Shown piece by piece: positions 7,485 through 13,852 of a DNA stretch of 29,423 nucleotides. The stretch covers positions 1 to 29,423 of the forward strand of contig CAIOLF010000049.1 of assembly GCA_903859075.1 (NCBI GenBank). Reading direction: 5' to 3'. The translations under genes were made by a program, and so were the position numbers. Every line of letters starts with the position of its first letter. The stretch's first letter is position 1. This stretch comes from Candidatus Buchananbacteria bacterium. Lineage in GTDB: Bacteria; Patescibacteriota; Patescibacteriia; 2-01-FULL-39-33. Below the pieces are notes generated by a model. It had not been told where the DNA came from. It saw only the letters and a list, made by a program, of their open reading frames with translations, and made no database searches.

Positions 7485-8207
7485 TTATATAGAAAATCTG
7501 ATTTTAATCAAATCAATTAACATCCTTAGCGATTTAAAATTTAATCTGACCCGGCTATCCTCATCATTATGCCAAGTGACGCCGATTTGTTCAATCGGGT
7601 ATTTCATTTTCTTGGCGAGCAATAGTACCTCGACATCAAACACCCAGCCGGCCGTCTGCACTCTTTCAAAAATAGTTTTTGCGGCTATTTTTTCAAACAG
7701 CTTAAAGCCGCAGCCGAAATCCTTTATCTGCCAAAGCCCAGTAATTGACTGGGAGATAAAGGCATAAATATTGCCAATTTGCCGCCTCGGCCAGGATTGT
7801 TTTTTTGTCAGATTGGAATCAGTTGACTTGCGCGAGCCGATAATCACTCTGGCACCAGATTCTAGCGCCGGAAAAAATTTTACTATATCAGAGAGGGGGG
7901 TGGACATATCAGTATCGGCCATCAGCAGATAATCGCCGGTCGCGGCCAGCATCCCAGTTTTGACGGCATTGCCTTTGCCGGCGTTGGGACTGTAGCTTAT
8001 CAGCTTTGCTTTGATTTCCGAATGAGCGCTGATGAATTGACTGATCAATACTGCCGACTGATCAATACTGCCGTCATTTACAAAGATATAATCTACTTGA
8101 GAAAAAAGATTTAAATTGTTGAATTTCAAAACCTCGGCAAAAGCGATGCTGAGCCGCTTGGCTTCGTTATAGAGGGGGATAATGACGCTGAGCGATTTAT
8201 TAATCAT
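7485..8207 (-). CDS. Family 2 glycosyltransferase (dolichyl-/polyprenyl-phosphate sugar synthase type)
   Basis: 240 aa from the ATG at 8207; an upstream in-frame Met at 8240 would add 11 residues of unlikely leader. GT-A fold: SVIIPLYNEAKRL at the N-terminus, VNDGS for nucleotide binding, NAGKGNAVKTGM, and the metal-binding DTDMSTP (DXD). GSRK and the FGCGFKLF block follow. NAGKGNAVKTGM and DTDMSTP are typical of ALG5-like enzymes that move a sugar from a nucleotide to a polyprenyl phosphate at the membrane. No C-terminal membrane helices are present. A TATAAT is 12 nt upstream of the chosen start. The exact sugar is not predictable. Confidence 0.88.
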   Translation of the reverse strand: MINKSLSVIIPLYNEAKRLSIAFAEVLKFNNLNLFSQVDYIFVNDGSIDQSAVLISQFISAHSEIKAKLISYSPNAGKGNAVKTGMLAATGDYLLMADTDMSTPLSDIVKFFPALESGARVIIGSRKSTDSNLTKKQSWPRRQIGNIYAFISQSITGLWQIKDFGCGFKLFEKIAAKTIFERVQTAGWVFDVEVLLLAKKMKYPIEQIGVTWHNDEDSRVRLNFKSLRMLIDLIKIRFSI

Positions 8208-8297
8208 AAACAGACAAAAATTATAGCTAAATATTAGCAAAAATAAGTAACTATGTAAACTGACAGAACTTGATTAATTTTAAAAATAATGATATAT

Positions 8298-8317
8298 TAT
8301 AATCGTCTCCAGTTGGA
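8298..8317 (+). promoter_or_regulatory. -10 box and small hairpin before the 26-aa peptide/tRNA-Gln unit
   Basis: TATAAT at 8298-8303 is followed at once by the perfect small hairpin CTCC-AGTT-GGAG (8306-8317), near the predicted mRNA 5' end. No convincing -35 is seen in the AT-rich upstream stretch. Confidence 0.5.
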
Positions 8318-8338
8318 GAATTTTTAATTAAATTTTTT

Positions 8339-8419
8339 ATGGCAAAAAAGAAAAAAACCGACCCGCGGGTCAAGGTGCCGAAACTGAAATGGCAAAATAA
8401 GCATAAGAAAACTAAATAA
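8339..8419 (+). CDS. 26-aa lysine-rich peptide, unknown function
   Basis: ATG at 8339, stop TAA at 8417. About ten of 26 residues are Lys and one is Arg, with no acidic residue except one Asp; it contains KVPKLKWQNKHKK. The size and basic character recall ribosome- or RNA-associated mini-proteins, but it matches none I know (not L34, L36 or bTHX). It has a -10 box 35 nt upstream. Its stop codon lies inside the loop of a perfect 9-bp hairpin, which supports this exact 3' end. tRNA-Gln follows 82 nt later, possibly on the same transcript. It is short enough that chance cannot be excluded. Confidence 0.5.
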   Translation: MAKKKKTDPRVKVPKLKWQNKHKKTK

Positions 8420-8430
8420 TAGTTTTCTTT
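8405..8430 (+). terminator. Hairpin overlapping the stop codon of the 26-aa peptide
   Basis: Perfect 9-bp arms AAGAAAACT (8405-8413) and AGTTTTCTT (8421-8429), with a 7-nt loop holding the TAA stop. The 3' arm is itself T-rich and could act as an intrinsic terminator or attenuator before tRNA-Gln. Confidence 0.5.
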
Positions 8431-8511
8431 GTTCGGGGATCGCCCACCTGCATCACTACGCGAAACGTAGCGGGTTGGTCTAATGAATGTTCGGAAAATG
8501 TTCGGGGATCG
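8431..8511 (+). repeat. Partial tRNA-like duplications upstream of tRNA-Gln
   Basis: GTTCGGGGATCG occurs at 8431-8442 and again at 8500-8511, where it forms the 5' end of tRNA-Gln. TCTAATG (part of the D-arm) also occurs twice, and GTTCGG three times. Between them lies a hairpin CTACG-CGAAA-CGTAG (8456-8470). This could be the trace of a tRNA-targeted insertion or a decayed tRNA copy. Confidence 0.55.
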
Positions 8512-8572
8512 TCTAATGGTAGGACAGTGGCCTTTGAAGCCATTAATCGGGGTTCGAGCCCCTGTCCCCGAG
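8502..8572 (+). tRNA. tRNA-Gln (anticodon UUG)
   Basis: 71 nt. Acceptor TCGGGGA/TCCCCGA, D-arm GTCTAATGGTAGGAC, anticodon arm GTGGC-CTTTGAA-GCCAT with anticodon TTG, T-arm CGGGG-TTCGAGC-CCCTG, discriminator G. CCA is not encoded. It reads CAA/CAG. Confidence 0.95.
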
Positions 8573-8590
8573 TAAATAATATTAAAAAAT

Positions 8591-8622
8591 ACGCTAAGGG
8601 CATTTCTGCTCTTAGCGTTTTG
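8591..8622 (+). terminator. Bidirectional terminator between tRNA-Gln and pyrF
   Basis: ACGCTAAG (8591-8598) pairs with CTTAGCGT (8611-8618). The stem continues inward through GCA/TGC to a TTTC loop. T-rich sequence follows on the plus strand, and an A-run before it supplies T's on the minus strand, so it serves both convergent genes. Confidence 0.85.
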
Positions 8623-8658
8623 GTTTGTATTAAGATTGTCGGCTGGACGCCCGGACTG

Positions 8659-9378
8659 CTAGGCGGCCCAAGCCATGGCAATCTCTTCCTGGATGCGCTT
8701 GACCGCCGCAAGCGGCGACCCGATTTCTTCCGGCGGATTGTAAATGGGACGGCCGATCACGAGATAATGGGCTCCGGCCTTGATGGCTTCACCCGGCGTC
8801 ATGATGCGTTTCTGATCGTTCGGGTCGGCCCAGGCGGGGCGCACTCCCGGCGTAACCCTCAGGAAATCCGGCCCCAGCTCCCGGCGCTTGCCGAGGAGTG
8901 CCAATTCCTGAGGCGAACAGATGACTCCGTCGCAACCGGCCAGTTTGGCGTCGCGGGCGAACTGCAGGACCTTGACCTTGGTCGGGCCGCCGAGACTCAA
9001 GTTGCCGGGCTCCTCGTCGAACGAAGTAAGCACGGTCACGGCCAAGACCAGGGAATCGCCTTTGTTCTCCACCGCGGCCATCATGCTGTCGATTCCGGAC
9101 GAGGCGTGAACATTGAACATCTTGACGCCGAGCTCGGCGGCGGCTCTGGCCGCTTTGCCCGTGGTGTTGGGGATGTCGTAGAACTTGCCATCCAAAAACA
9201 CCTTGCCGCCACGCTCCTGCACGAACTTGACCGCGGCCGGCGGACCGACTCGCGTCAGAATCTGCAGGCCGACTTTGAAGCCGCCAACTTCCGCGCCGAC
9301 CTCTTCGATCAGCTTGCCGGCGCTCTCCAGATCATCCACGTCGAGCGCCACAATAATTGGTTCCTTGAGATCCTTCAC
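8659..9378 (-). CDS. pyrF: Orotidine 5'-phosphate decarboxylase
   Basis: 239-aa TIM-barrel enzyme that makes UMP from OMP, the last step of de novo pyrimidine synthesis. Visible active site: ALD (D13), FKVG (K35), the catalytic D-x-K-x-x-D tetrad as DGKFYD (D63, K65, D68), VTPGVRP, and VIGRPI for the phosphate. Start is GTG at 9378, preceded by AGAGGAG at good spacing. A strong SD is otherwise nearly absent in the window. The gene is visibly GC-richer than its neighbours (many CGG/GCC/CTG codons). SD, GTG start and composition together suggest recent horizontal acquisition. No other pyrimidine gene is nearby, so salvage-derived orotate or distant genes must supply the substrate. Confidence 0.95.
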   Translation of the reverse strand: MKDLKEPIIVALDVDDLESAGKLIEEVGAEVGGFKVGLQILTRVGPPAAVKFVQERGGKVFLDGKFYDIPNTTGKAARAAAELGVKMFNVHASSGIDSMMAAVENKGDSLVLAVTVLTSFDEEPGNLSLGGPTKVKVLQFARDAKLAGCDGVICSPQELALLGKRRELGPDFLRVTPGVRPAWADPNDQKRIMTPGEAIKAGAHYLVIGRPIYNPPEEIGSPLAAVKRIQEEIAMAWAA

Positions 9379-9451
9379 GTTGTCATCTCCTCTTAGTTGT
9401 AGGTACGGTTTAATAGATTAAAGCGGGTTCCTGCCCGCCTCATTGCCTACT
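9379..9451 (-). other. Structured 5' leader of pyrF
   Basis: About 72 nt between the predicted transcription start and the GTG. It holds a hairpin GCGGG-CAGGAA-CCCGC (9438-9423) and an AT-rich inverted repeat TTTAAT/ATTAAA, then the SD. A regulatory role is possible but not shown. Confidence 0.4.
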
Positions 9452-9457
9452 GGCGAC

Positions 9458-9486
9458 AATCTACAAGAAATCGGGTAATTTGTCAA
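9458..9486 (-). promoter_or_regulatory. Promoter of pyrF
   Basis: On the minus strand a consensus TTGACA (9486-9481), 17-nt spacer, and TAGATT (9463-9458). The transcript would begin near 9451. Confidence 0.75.
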
Positions 9487-9528
9487 TGCTACAAGGACCA
9501 TTCATCATATGTAACAAAAAAACGCGTT

Positions 9529-9558
9529 TTGCTTGAATTAATATAATTATGCTAAAAT
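9529..9558 (+). promoter_or_regulatory. Promoter of the helicase-nuclease gene
   Basis: TTGCTT (9529-9534), 18-nt spacer, TAAAAT (9553-9558) with an extended TGC. Only 6 nt separate the -10 from the ATG at 9565, predicting a leaderless mRNA. Confidence 0.65.
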
Positions 9559-9564
9559 ACCTCC

Positions 9565-12500
9565 ATGTCCGAACTGCTAAAAAATCTCAATGAACAGCAA
9601 CAGCAGGCCGTCACCCATGGCGATGGTCCTTTGCTTATCGTGGCCGGAGCCGGCACTGGCAAGACGACTGTCATTGCCAACCGCATCGCTTACCTCATTA
9701 CCGAAAAGAATCTCACCACCGACCAGGTGCTGGCTCTGACCTTCACCGAAAAAGCGGCGGGGGAGATGGATGACCGTGTTAGTCGGCTGTTGCCCTATGG
9801 CTATGTGGATCTCTGGGTCTCCACCTTCCACAGCTTCGCCGAAAGAATCCTGCAAGCGCATGGTTTGGAAATCGGCTTGCCGCCGGGATTCAAACTGCTC
9901 TCAGAAACCGAGCAGTGGATGCTGGTGCGCCAAAATCTGGATAAATTCAATCTCAAATATTATAAGCCGCTGGGCAATCCGACCAAATTCATCCACGCGC
10001 TCATCAAACATTTCTCCCGCGCCAAAGACGAGTGCGTCACGCCGGAGGCCTATCTGCAATATGTTGAGGACTTAAAGCTAAATAATGACAATCCGGATTT
10101 TGTCAGCTCAATAATTGATAAAGATGAGGCCAAAAAATTATCCAAAACGGAGCTGAAAGAATTGCTCTCCGAAGAAATCATCAAACAGGAGGAAGTTGCC
10201 AACTCTTACTTTATTTACCAAAAATTATTGGTGGAAAATAACGCGCTGGATTTTGGCGACTTGATTAATTATTGCCTCAAACTTTTTCAGACCAGAAAAA
10301 ATCTGCTGACCAAGTACCGCTTGCAATTCAAATACATCATGGTGGATGAATTCCAGGATACGAATTTTGCGCAATACGAACTGATCAAACTGCTGGCCGC
10401 TCCCGGCAACAACATCACTGTTGTCGGCGATGACGATCAGTCAATCTATAAATTCCGCGGCGCGTCCATTTCCAATATCCTGCAGTTCAAGGATGATTAT
10501 AAAGAATCAAAAGAAATCTTTTTGACCCAGAATTACCGCAACACGCAGGATATTCTGGATTTGTCCTATGGCTTTATCAAGCAAAACGATCCCTACCGCC
10601 TGGAAGTCAAGTTGGCCGAGCATCAATCGGACGGCAAAAAATTCAGCAAAAAACTGACAGCCAATGTCGGGGAGAAAGGAATTATTGAGCACTTGCACGC
10701 CAAATCACTGGATGAAGAGATTACTCTGACGATCAATAAAATTATTGAACTATATAATAAAGAAAAAGAAACCGCCTGGTCGGACTTTGCTATTTTGGTA
10801 CGCGCCAATGCCAGCGCCGAGCAGTTCGCCTACGCGCTGGAGACAGCCAAAGTGCCTTATGAGGTCGTGGCATCGCGCGGGCTCTATGGCAAGCGCATCG
10901 TACTAGACTTGATTTCCTATTTGAAACTGCTGGATAACTACCACGAAGGCCCGGCAATGTATCGGACATTAGTAATGCCAATATTTAATATCAGTGAGGC
11001 CGATATCATTAATCTAGGCAATGCCGCGCGCCGGAAAACCTGGTCTCTCTATGAGGCGATCGGTTCCGTCGCCGCCTTGCCGCAAATAAGTCCCGAAGGT
11101 AAAAAAAAATTAGCCGGGATCGTATCGTTAATCGCCAAGCATTCGGCGATGACAAAGGATAAAAAAACCTCAGAAATAATCCAGGACTTCTTGCAGTCAT
11201 CAGGATATCTGAAATATCTGACGGAAAACGAAACCGTCCAAAAACGCGAACAGTTGAGTTACTTGAATCAATTTTATAAAAAAATTTGCGAGTTTGAAAA
11301 ATCCAATCCCGACCAGAGCGTAAAGAGTTTTTTAGATTTATTAGAATTGGAGCTGGAAGCAGGGGAGGAAGGATCATTATCTCCCAACCGCGAAGATGCC
11401 AGTCCGGACTGCGTCAAAATCATGACCATCCACTCGGCCAAGGGCTTGGAATTCAAATACGTCTTTATCGCCAATCTGGTGGATAAGCGTTTTCCGACTA
11501 TTGCTAAAGGCGAGCCGATAGAATTGCCGGCCAAGCTGGTCAAAGAAATCATGCCCGAAGGCGATTTCCATCTGCAGGAAGAGCGTCGTCTGATGTATGT
11601 GGCAATGACCCGCGCCAAAGAAGGACTATTCTTTACCTCGGCTACTGATTACGGCGGCGCCCGGGCTAAAAAACTCTCCCAATTTTTAATTGAACTGGGA
11701 GCTACCGGGCTTAAGCTAGTACCGGAAGCGCTAAACGCCAAAAACATTGAAAAGGAATTACCCAGGACAAAACAACAAGTGCAGACTAAAAAAGAACTAG
11801 CGGATAGTGAAAAAAAGTTTTCCTTCACGCAATTGCGCGCCTTTGAAAACTGCCCCTACCAATACCGCTACGCGATGATTCTGAGAATCCCGATCAAAGG
11901 CAAGCCGTCCTTTTCCTTCGGCAAAACTATGCACACGACACTAGAAAGATTTTTCCAGCAAGTGCTCACCGCGAAAAATAACGGCCAGTCCAATTTATTC
12001 GGGGAGAGCAAATCAGCCGAGCCGGATTTTGAACAGCTTAAAAAAATCTATGCCGATGCCTTTATCCATGATTGGTACCCGGACAAGGCGACCTTGCAAA
12101 AATATTATGACGGGGGATTGAAGTCACTGAAGATATTTTTTGACGCCTGGAAAAAAGACCCGCCCAATGTCAAATTTTTGGAATATTCTTTCAATTTAAA
12201 AATCACTCCCGATATCTGGCTCAAGGGCTCTATTGACCGCGTGGATGAGACGCCCGACGGCTTGCGGCTGATTGACTACAAGACCGGGACAGGAAAAACA
12301 GAATTAAAATCCGAGGATAAAGAACAGCTGCTGATTTATCAATTGGCTTCCGAAACGCTGCTGCGCCAGCCGATCAAAGAGCTGGTATTCAACTATCTGG
12401 AAGAGGGGAGAGAGATCGGATTTTTGGGCAAGGAAAAAGAAATAGAAAAGATCAAAGAAAAGATTATCAAGGTAGTGGAGGATATAAAACAAGGCGACTT

Positions 12501-12567
12501 TCCTCCCAAGCCCGGTGAACTATGCAAGTTCTGCGACTTTAATTATATTTGCGAGTTTAAAAAATAG
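9565..12567 (+). CDS. UvrD/RecB-type DNA helicase fused to a PD-(D/E)XK Fe-S nuclease
   Basis: 1000-aa repair or recombination protein. Superfamily 1A motor: Walker A GAGTGKTT at 28-35, TFTEKAA, STFHSFA, motif II DEFQDTN from D261, motif III GDDDQSIYKFRG, QNYRNT, motif V TIHSAKGLEF and motif VI YVAMTRAKEG. After a linker at about 720-755, the C-terminal third is a RecB/Cas4-like nuclease: GSIDRVDE and LIDYKTG carry the Asp and the D-x-K pair. Cysteines C763, C987, C990 and C996 (FENCPYQ and CKFCDFNYIC) form the typical 4Fe-4S clamp of AddB/Cas4 proteins. It probably processes double-strand breaks as a single-chain AddAB-like enzyme. Both neighbours are divergent or terminated, so it is monocistronic. 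Confidence 0.92.
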   Translation: MSELLKNLNEQQQQAVTHGDGPLLIVAGAGTGKTTVIANRIAYLITEKNLTTDQVLALTFTEKAAGEMDDRVSRLLPYGYVDLWVSTFHSFAERILQAHGLEIGLPPGFKLLSETEQWMLVRQNLDKFNLKYYKPLGNPTKFIHALIKHFSRAKDECVTPEAYLQYVEDLKLNNDNPDFVSSIIDKDEAKKLSKTELKELLSEEIIKQEEVANSYFIYQKLLVENNALDFGDLINYCLKLFQTRKNLLTKYRLQFKYIMVDEFQDTNFAQYELIKLLAAPGNNITVVGDDDQSIYKFRGASISNILQFKDDYKESKEIFLTQNYRNTQDILDLSYGFIKQNDPYRLEVKLAEHQSDGKKFSKKLTANVGEKGIIEHLHAKSLDEEITLTINKIIELYNKEKETAWSDFAILVRANASAEQFAYALETAKVPYEVVASRGLYGKRIVLDLISYLKLLDNYHEGPAMYRTLVMPIFNISEADIINLGNAARRKTWSLYEAIGSVAALPQISPEGKKKLAGIVSLIAKHSAMTKDKKTSEIIQDFLQSSGYLKYLTENETVQKREQLSYLNQFYKKICEFEKSNPDQSVKSFLDLLELELEAGEEGSLSPNREDASPDCVKIMTIHSAKGLEFKYVFIANLVDKRFPTIAKGEPIELPAKLVKEIMPEGDFHLQEERRLMYVAMTRAKEGLFFTSATDYGGARAKKLSQFLIELGATGLKLVPEALNAKNIEKELPRTKQQVQTKKELADSEKKFSFTQLRAFENCPYQYRYAMILRIPIKGKPSFSFGKTMHTTLERFFQQVLTAKNNGQSNLFGESKSAEPDFEQLKKIYADAFIHDWYPDKATLQKYYDGGLKSLKIFFDAWKKDPPNVKFLEYSFNLKITPDIWLKGSIDRVDETPDGLRLIDYKTGTGKTELKSEDKEQLLIYQLASETLLRQPIKELVFNYLEEGREIGFLGKEKEIEKIKEKIIKVVEDIKQGDFPPKPGELCKFCDFNYICEFKK

Positions 12568-12596
12568 ATTTTAAAATTCTTGTATTAATATACTCT

Positions 12597-12624
12597 AAAT
12601 TTGGCCAAAAATGGCCATTTTTTT
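12597..12624 (+). terminator. Terminator after the helicase-nuclease gene
   Basis: TGGCCA/TGGCCA stem (12602-12607 with 12612-12617), extended by A/T pairs, loop of A's, then seven T's. Confidence 0.88.
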
Positions 12625-12633
12625 ATTACTCTA

Positions 12634-12662
12634 TTGACAAAGTATCTAAAGTATGCTATAAT
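12634..12662 (+). promoter_or_regulatory. Perfect consensus promoter of the large RNA candidate
   Basis: TTGACA (12634-12639), exactly 17 nt, TATAAT (12657-12662), plus an extended TGC before the -10. It is the strongest plus-strand promoter I find in the window. The predicted start is about 12669. No credible protein gene follows for more than 650 nt. Confidence 0.85.
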
Positions 12663-12668
12663 ACTCTA

Positions 12669-13136
12669 TTAAATAACGAAACTGCTAAAAGCAGGGGGGT
12701 TATTTACAAATAATTTATATATAAATTGACTGGCCTTTTGCCACATTTATACGGGTTAATCAAGTATCTAGTTGAACAACTGAAATAATAAAGCAACAGA
12801 CTTTGAAGTAGCACGTATAAACGTGGCGGAAACGCCATGTTAGGAGCAGCCCCGATTTGAGGGCGCTCTGTTTGGGCGGTAGCCCGGAATTCTGAGTTTA
12901 CCGCCCAGAAACAGAGGCCCTTAAAACAGCGAGCTCCGCAGCCAGATGCGAGTGAGGCGTATGCTTGTCCGCTTACCTCTTAGGAGGAGACGGCTGAGGA
13001 ACGAGATGGTCACAAAATCATAACACGGCCATTACCTCCTTCCTTAAGCCTTATTCGTATCTGTTTGCGGAAGTTCGCAAGCAAATCAATCCAACAATAC
13101 TTATCCACAGCTAAATCAATGAAATCATTGTTTTTC
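12669..13136 (+). ncRNA. Unidentified structured RNA, about 465 nt
   Basis: No credible ORF, but dense self-complementarity. Stem AAATAAC/GTTATTT (12671-12677 with 12699-12705) encloses CTGC/GCAG. TTTATACG (12746-12753) pairs with 12814-12821 and stacks on a 7-bp hairpin with a GAAA tetraloop (12822-12839). A 21-bp stem runs from 12860 to 12921 (AGGGC, CTCTGTTT and GGGCGGTA all find exact partners). CAGCC pairs with GGCTG (12939-12943, 12992-12996). GATGGTC pairs with GGCCATT (13005-13011, 13027-13033). TTGCG pairs with CGCAA (13065-13080). A weak stem CAATG/CATTG followed by five T's (about 13117-13135) is the likely end. It lacks the signature blocks of RNase P RNA, tmRNA, SRP RNA and the tRNA-like folds. 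It starts from a perfect promoter. Identity unknown; the 3' end is uncertain. Confidence 0.6.
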
Positions 13137-13155
13137 TATATCATAATGTTATAAT
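13128..13155 (+). promoter_or_regulatory. Promoter of the small rod-like RNA
   Basis: TTGTTT (13128-13133), 16-nt spacer, TATAAT (13150-13155) with extended TGT. It overlaps the end of the preceding RNA candidate. Confidence 0.5.
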
Positions 13156-13161
13156 TTTTTA

Positions 13162-13297
13162 TTAGGGAAGGTTTTTATGTCGTCCTGTTAGAAATCGAGC
13201 TTGCCTAAACACGTTTTAGGATCTCTCTCTAAGCGCGATTAATAATAGATGACTTACCCTTCTCCGAGTCCCGCCAGCTCCCGCTGACGGGGCTTTT
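13162..13297 (+). ncRNA. Unidentified rod-like small RNA, about 135 nt
   Basis: The sequence folds on paper into one long interrupted rod. GGGAAGG (13165-13171) pairs with CCTTCTC (13258-13264). GTCGTC (13179-13184) pairs with GATGAC (13248-13253). AATCGAGCTT (13193-13202) pairs with AAGCGCGATT (13231-13240) with one mismatch. CCTAAA/TTTAGG (13204-13220) forms the tip. Two near-symmetrical internal loops separate the stems. A promoter lies just upstream and a terminator ends it. The rod with bubbles recalls 6S-like RNAs in outline only; I see no sequence signature of 6S, SRP or other known RNAs. Confidence 0.55.
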
Positions 13298-13300
13298 AAT
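13276..13300 (+). terminator. Terminator of the small RNA
   Basis: CCCG-CTGA-CGGG with flanking AGC/GCT and one bulged T (13276-13294), then TTTT AATTTT. Confidence 0.75.
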
Positions 13301-13319
13301 TTTGGATTTAGTCTGATTA

Positions 13320-13328
13320 TGCTATAAT
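13320..13328 (+). promoter_or_regulatory. Extended -10 before the 138-aa membrane protein gene
   Basis: TGCTATAAT ends 9 nt before the ATG at 13338, leaving a leader of about 2-3 nt. Confidence 0.6.
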
Positions 13329-13337
13329 TAAAGCACT

Positions 13338-13754
13338 ATGAAGCTTATCCATCTTCTAATTATCGTCCTCATCGCTACTCTAGCGTGTTGGGCCGGCTGG
13401 CTGTTAGTGCTTCTAAAAATCGACCCCACTAACAGCGGCAATTTCGGCTTGGGGCTTTTTTACGGCAGTTTATTTTTGGCTCTCTTTGGCACTTTCTTTC
13501 TTCTCAGTTTTTTGTTCCGTAAAATTTTCAATCACGTAGCAATAGAGCAGCTGCTCGTCGGCACTTCTTTTCGCCAATCGTTTTTCTTTGCCTTAATTAT
13601 CATAGGAGTTCTCTTCTTGCAAAGCTTGAATTTTCTGACTTGGTGGAATCTGCTGATCCTGGTTATAGCCATCGCCGGACTAGAATTTGTATTTTTAACT
13701 GCTAAAAAGAATAATATCATGTTACCTCGCGATGATGATAATTCAACCATTTAG
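13338..13754 (+). CDS. Four-helix small membrane protein, unknown function
   Basis: 138 aa with four hydrophobic segments (about 5-26, 36-60, 78-96, 98-118) and a short charged tail. No enzymatic motif is visible. The second loop is basic and probably cytoplasmic. It sits upstream of pheS but has its own near-leaderless promoter and is followed by a hairpin-rich spacer, so it is not clearly part of the pheS transcript. I recognise no named family. Confidence 0.7.
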   Translation: MKLIHLLIIVLIATLACWAGWLLVLLKIDPTNSGNFGLGLFYGSLFLALFGTFFLLSFLFRKIFNHVAIEQLLVGTSFRQSFFFALIIIGVLFLQSLNFLTWWNLLILVIAIAGLEFVFLTAKKNNIMLPRDDDNSTI

Positions 13755-13811
13755 CCATCAAACCATTCGACAATAACTTTTGACAAATGGCTGGATGGTT
13801 AAATGGTTTTT
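13755..13811 (+). terminator. Repeat-built terminator-like spacer before pheS
   Basis: CCATC and AAACCATT on the left are mirrored by GGATGG and AAATGGTTT on the right, and the segment ends in a T-rich run. ATGG words recur about every 8 bp on the right arm. It probably ends the upstream transcript. Confidence 0.5.
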
Positions 13812-13813
13812 AT

Positions 13814-13843
13814 TTGACTATTAATGATTTTTTATGTTAAAAT
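13814..13843 (+). promoter_or_regulatory. Promoter of pheS
   Basis: TTGACT (13814-13819), 18-nt spacer, TAAAAT (13838-13843) with extended TG. The -10 ends 9 nt before the ATG, giving a leader of about 3 nt. Confidence 0.7.
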
Positions 13844-13852
13844 ATTTCCATT

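Noticed and set aside
8527..9396. 289-aa open frame on the plus strand opposite pyrF
   Set aside because: Shadow of the GC-rich pyrF gene. It starts inside tRNA-Gln and crosses its terminator, and the translation is unlike a folded protein.
12946..13023. 25-codon Arg-rich ORF inside the large RNA
   Set aside because: No SD or nearby promoter, and its bases are used in several helices. The Arg content follows from purine-rich sequence.
13177..13191. Four-codon ORF (ATG TCG TCC TGT TAG) after AGGGAAGG in the small RNA
   Set aside because: Too short to judge; the purine run is one arm of the closing stem.
12669..13300. tmRNA, RNase P RNA or SRP RNA as identity of the RNA region
   Set aside because: No GAGGAAAGTCC block (RNase P), no T-arm with TTCGA and no tag ORF (tmRNA), and no GGAAGCAGCC loop in the right fold (SRP). 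CCCGCCAGCTCC at 13271-13281 resembles a tmRNA 3' end, but it lacks a partner T-stem and forms the terminator instead.
12640..13340. Chromosomal origin (oriC)
   Set aside because: Only one perfect DnaA box, and no dnaA, dnaN or rpmH nearby.
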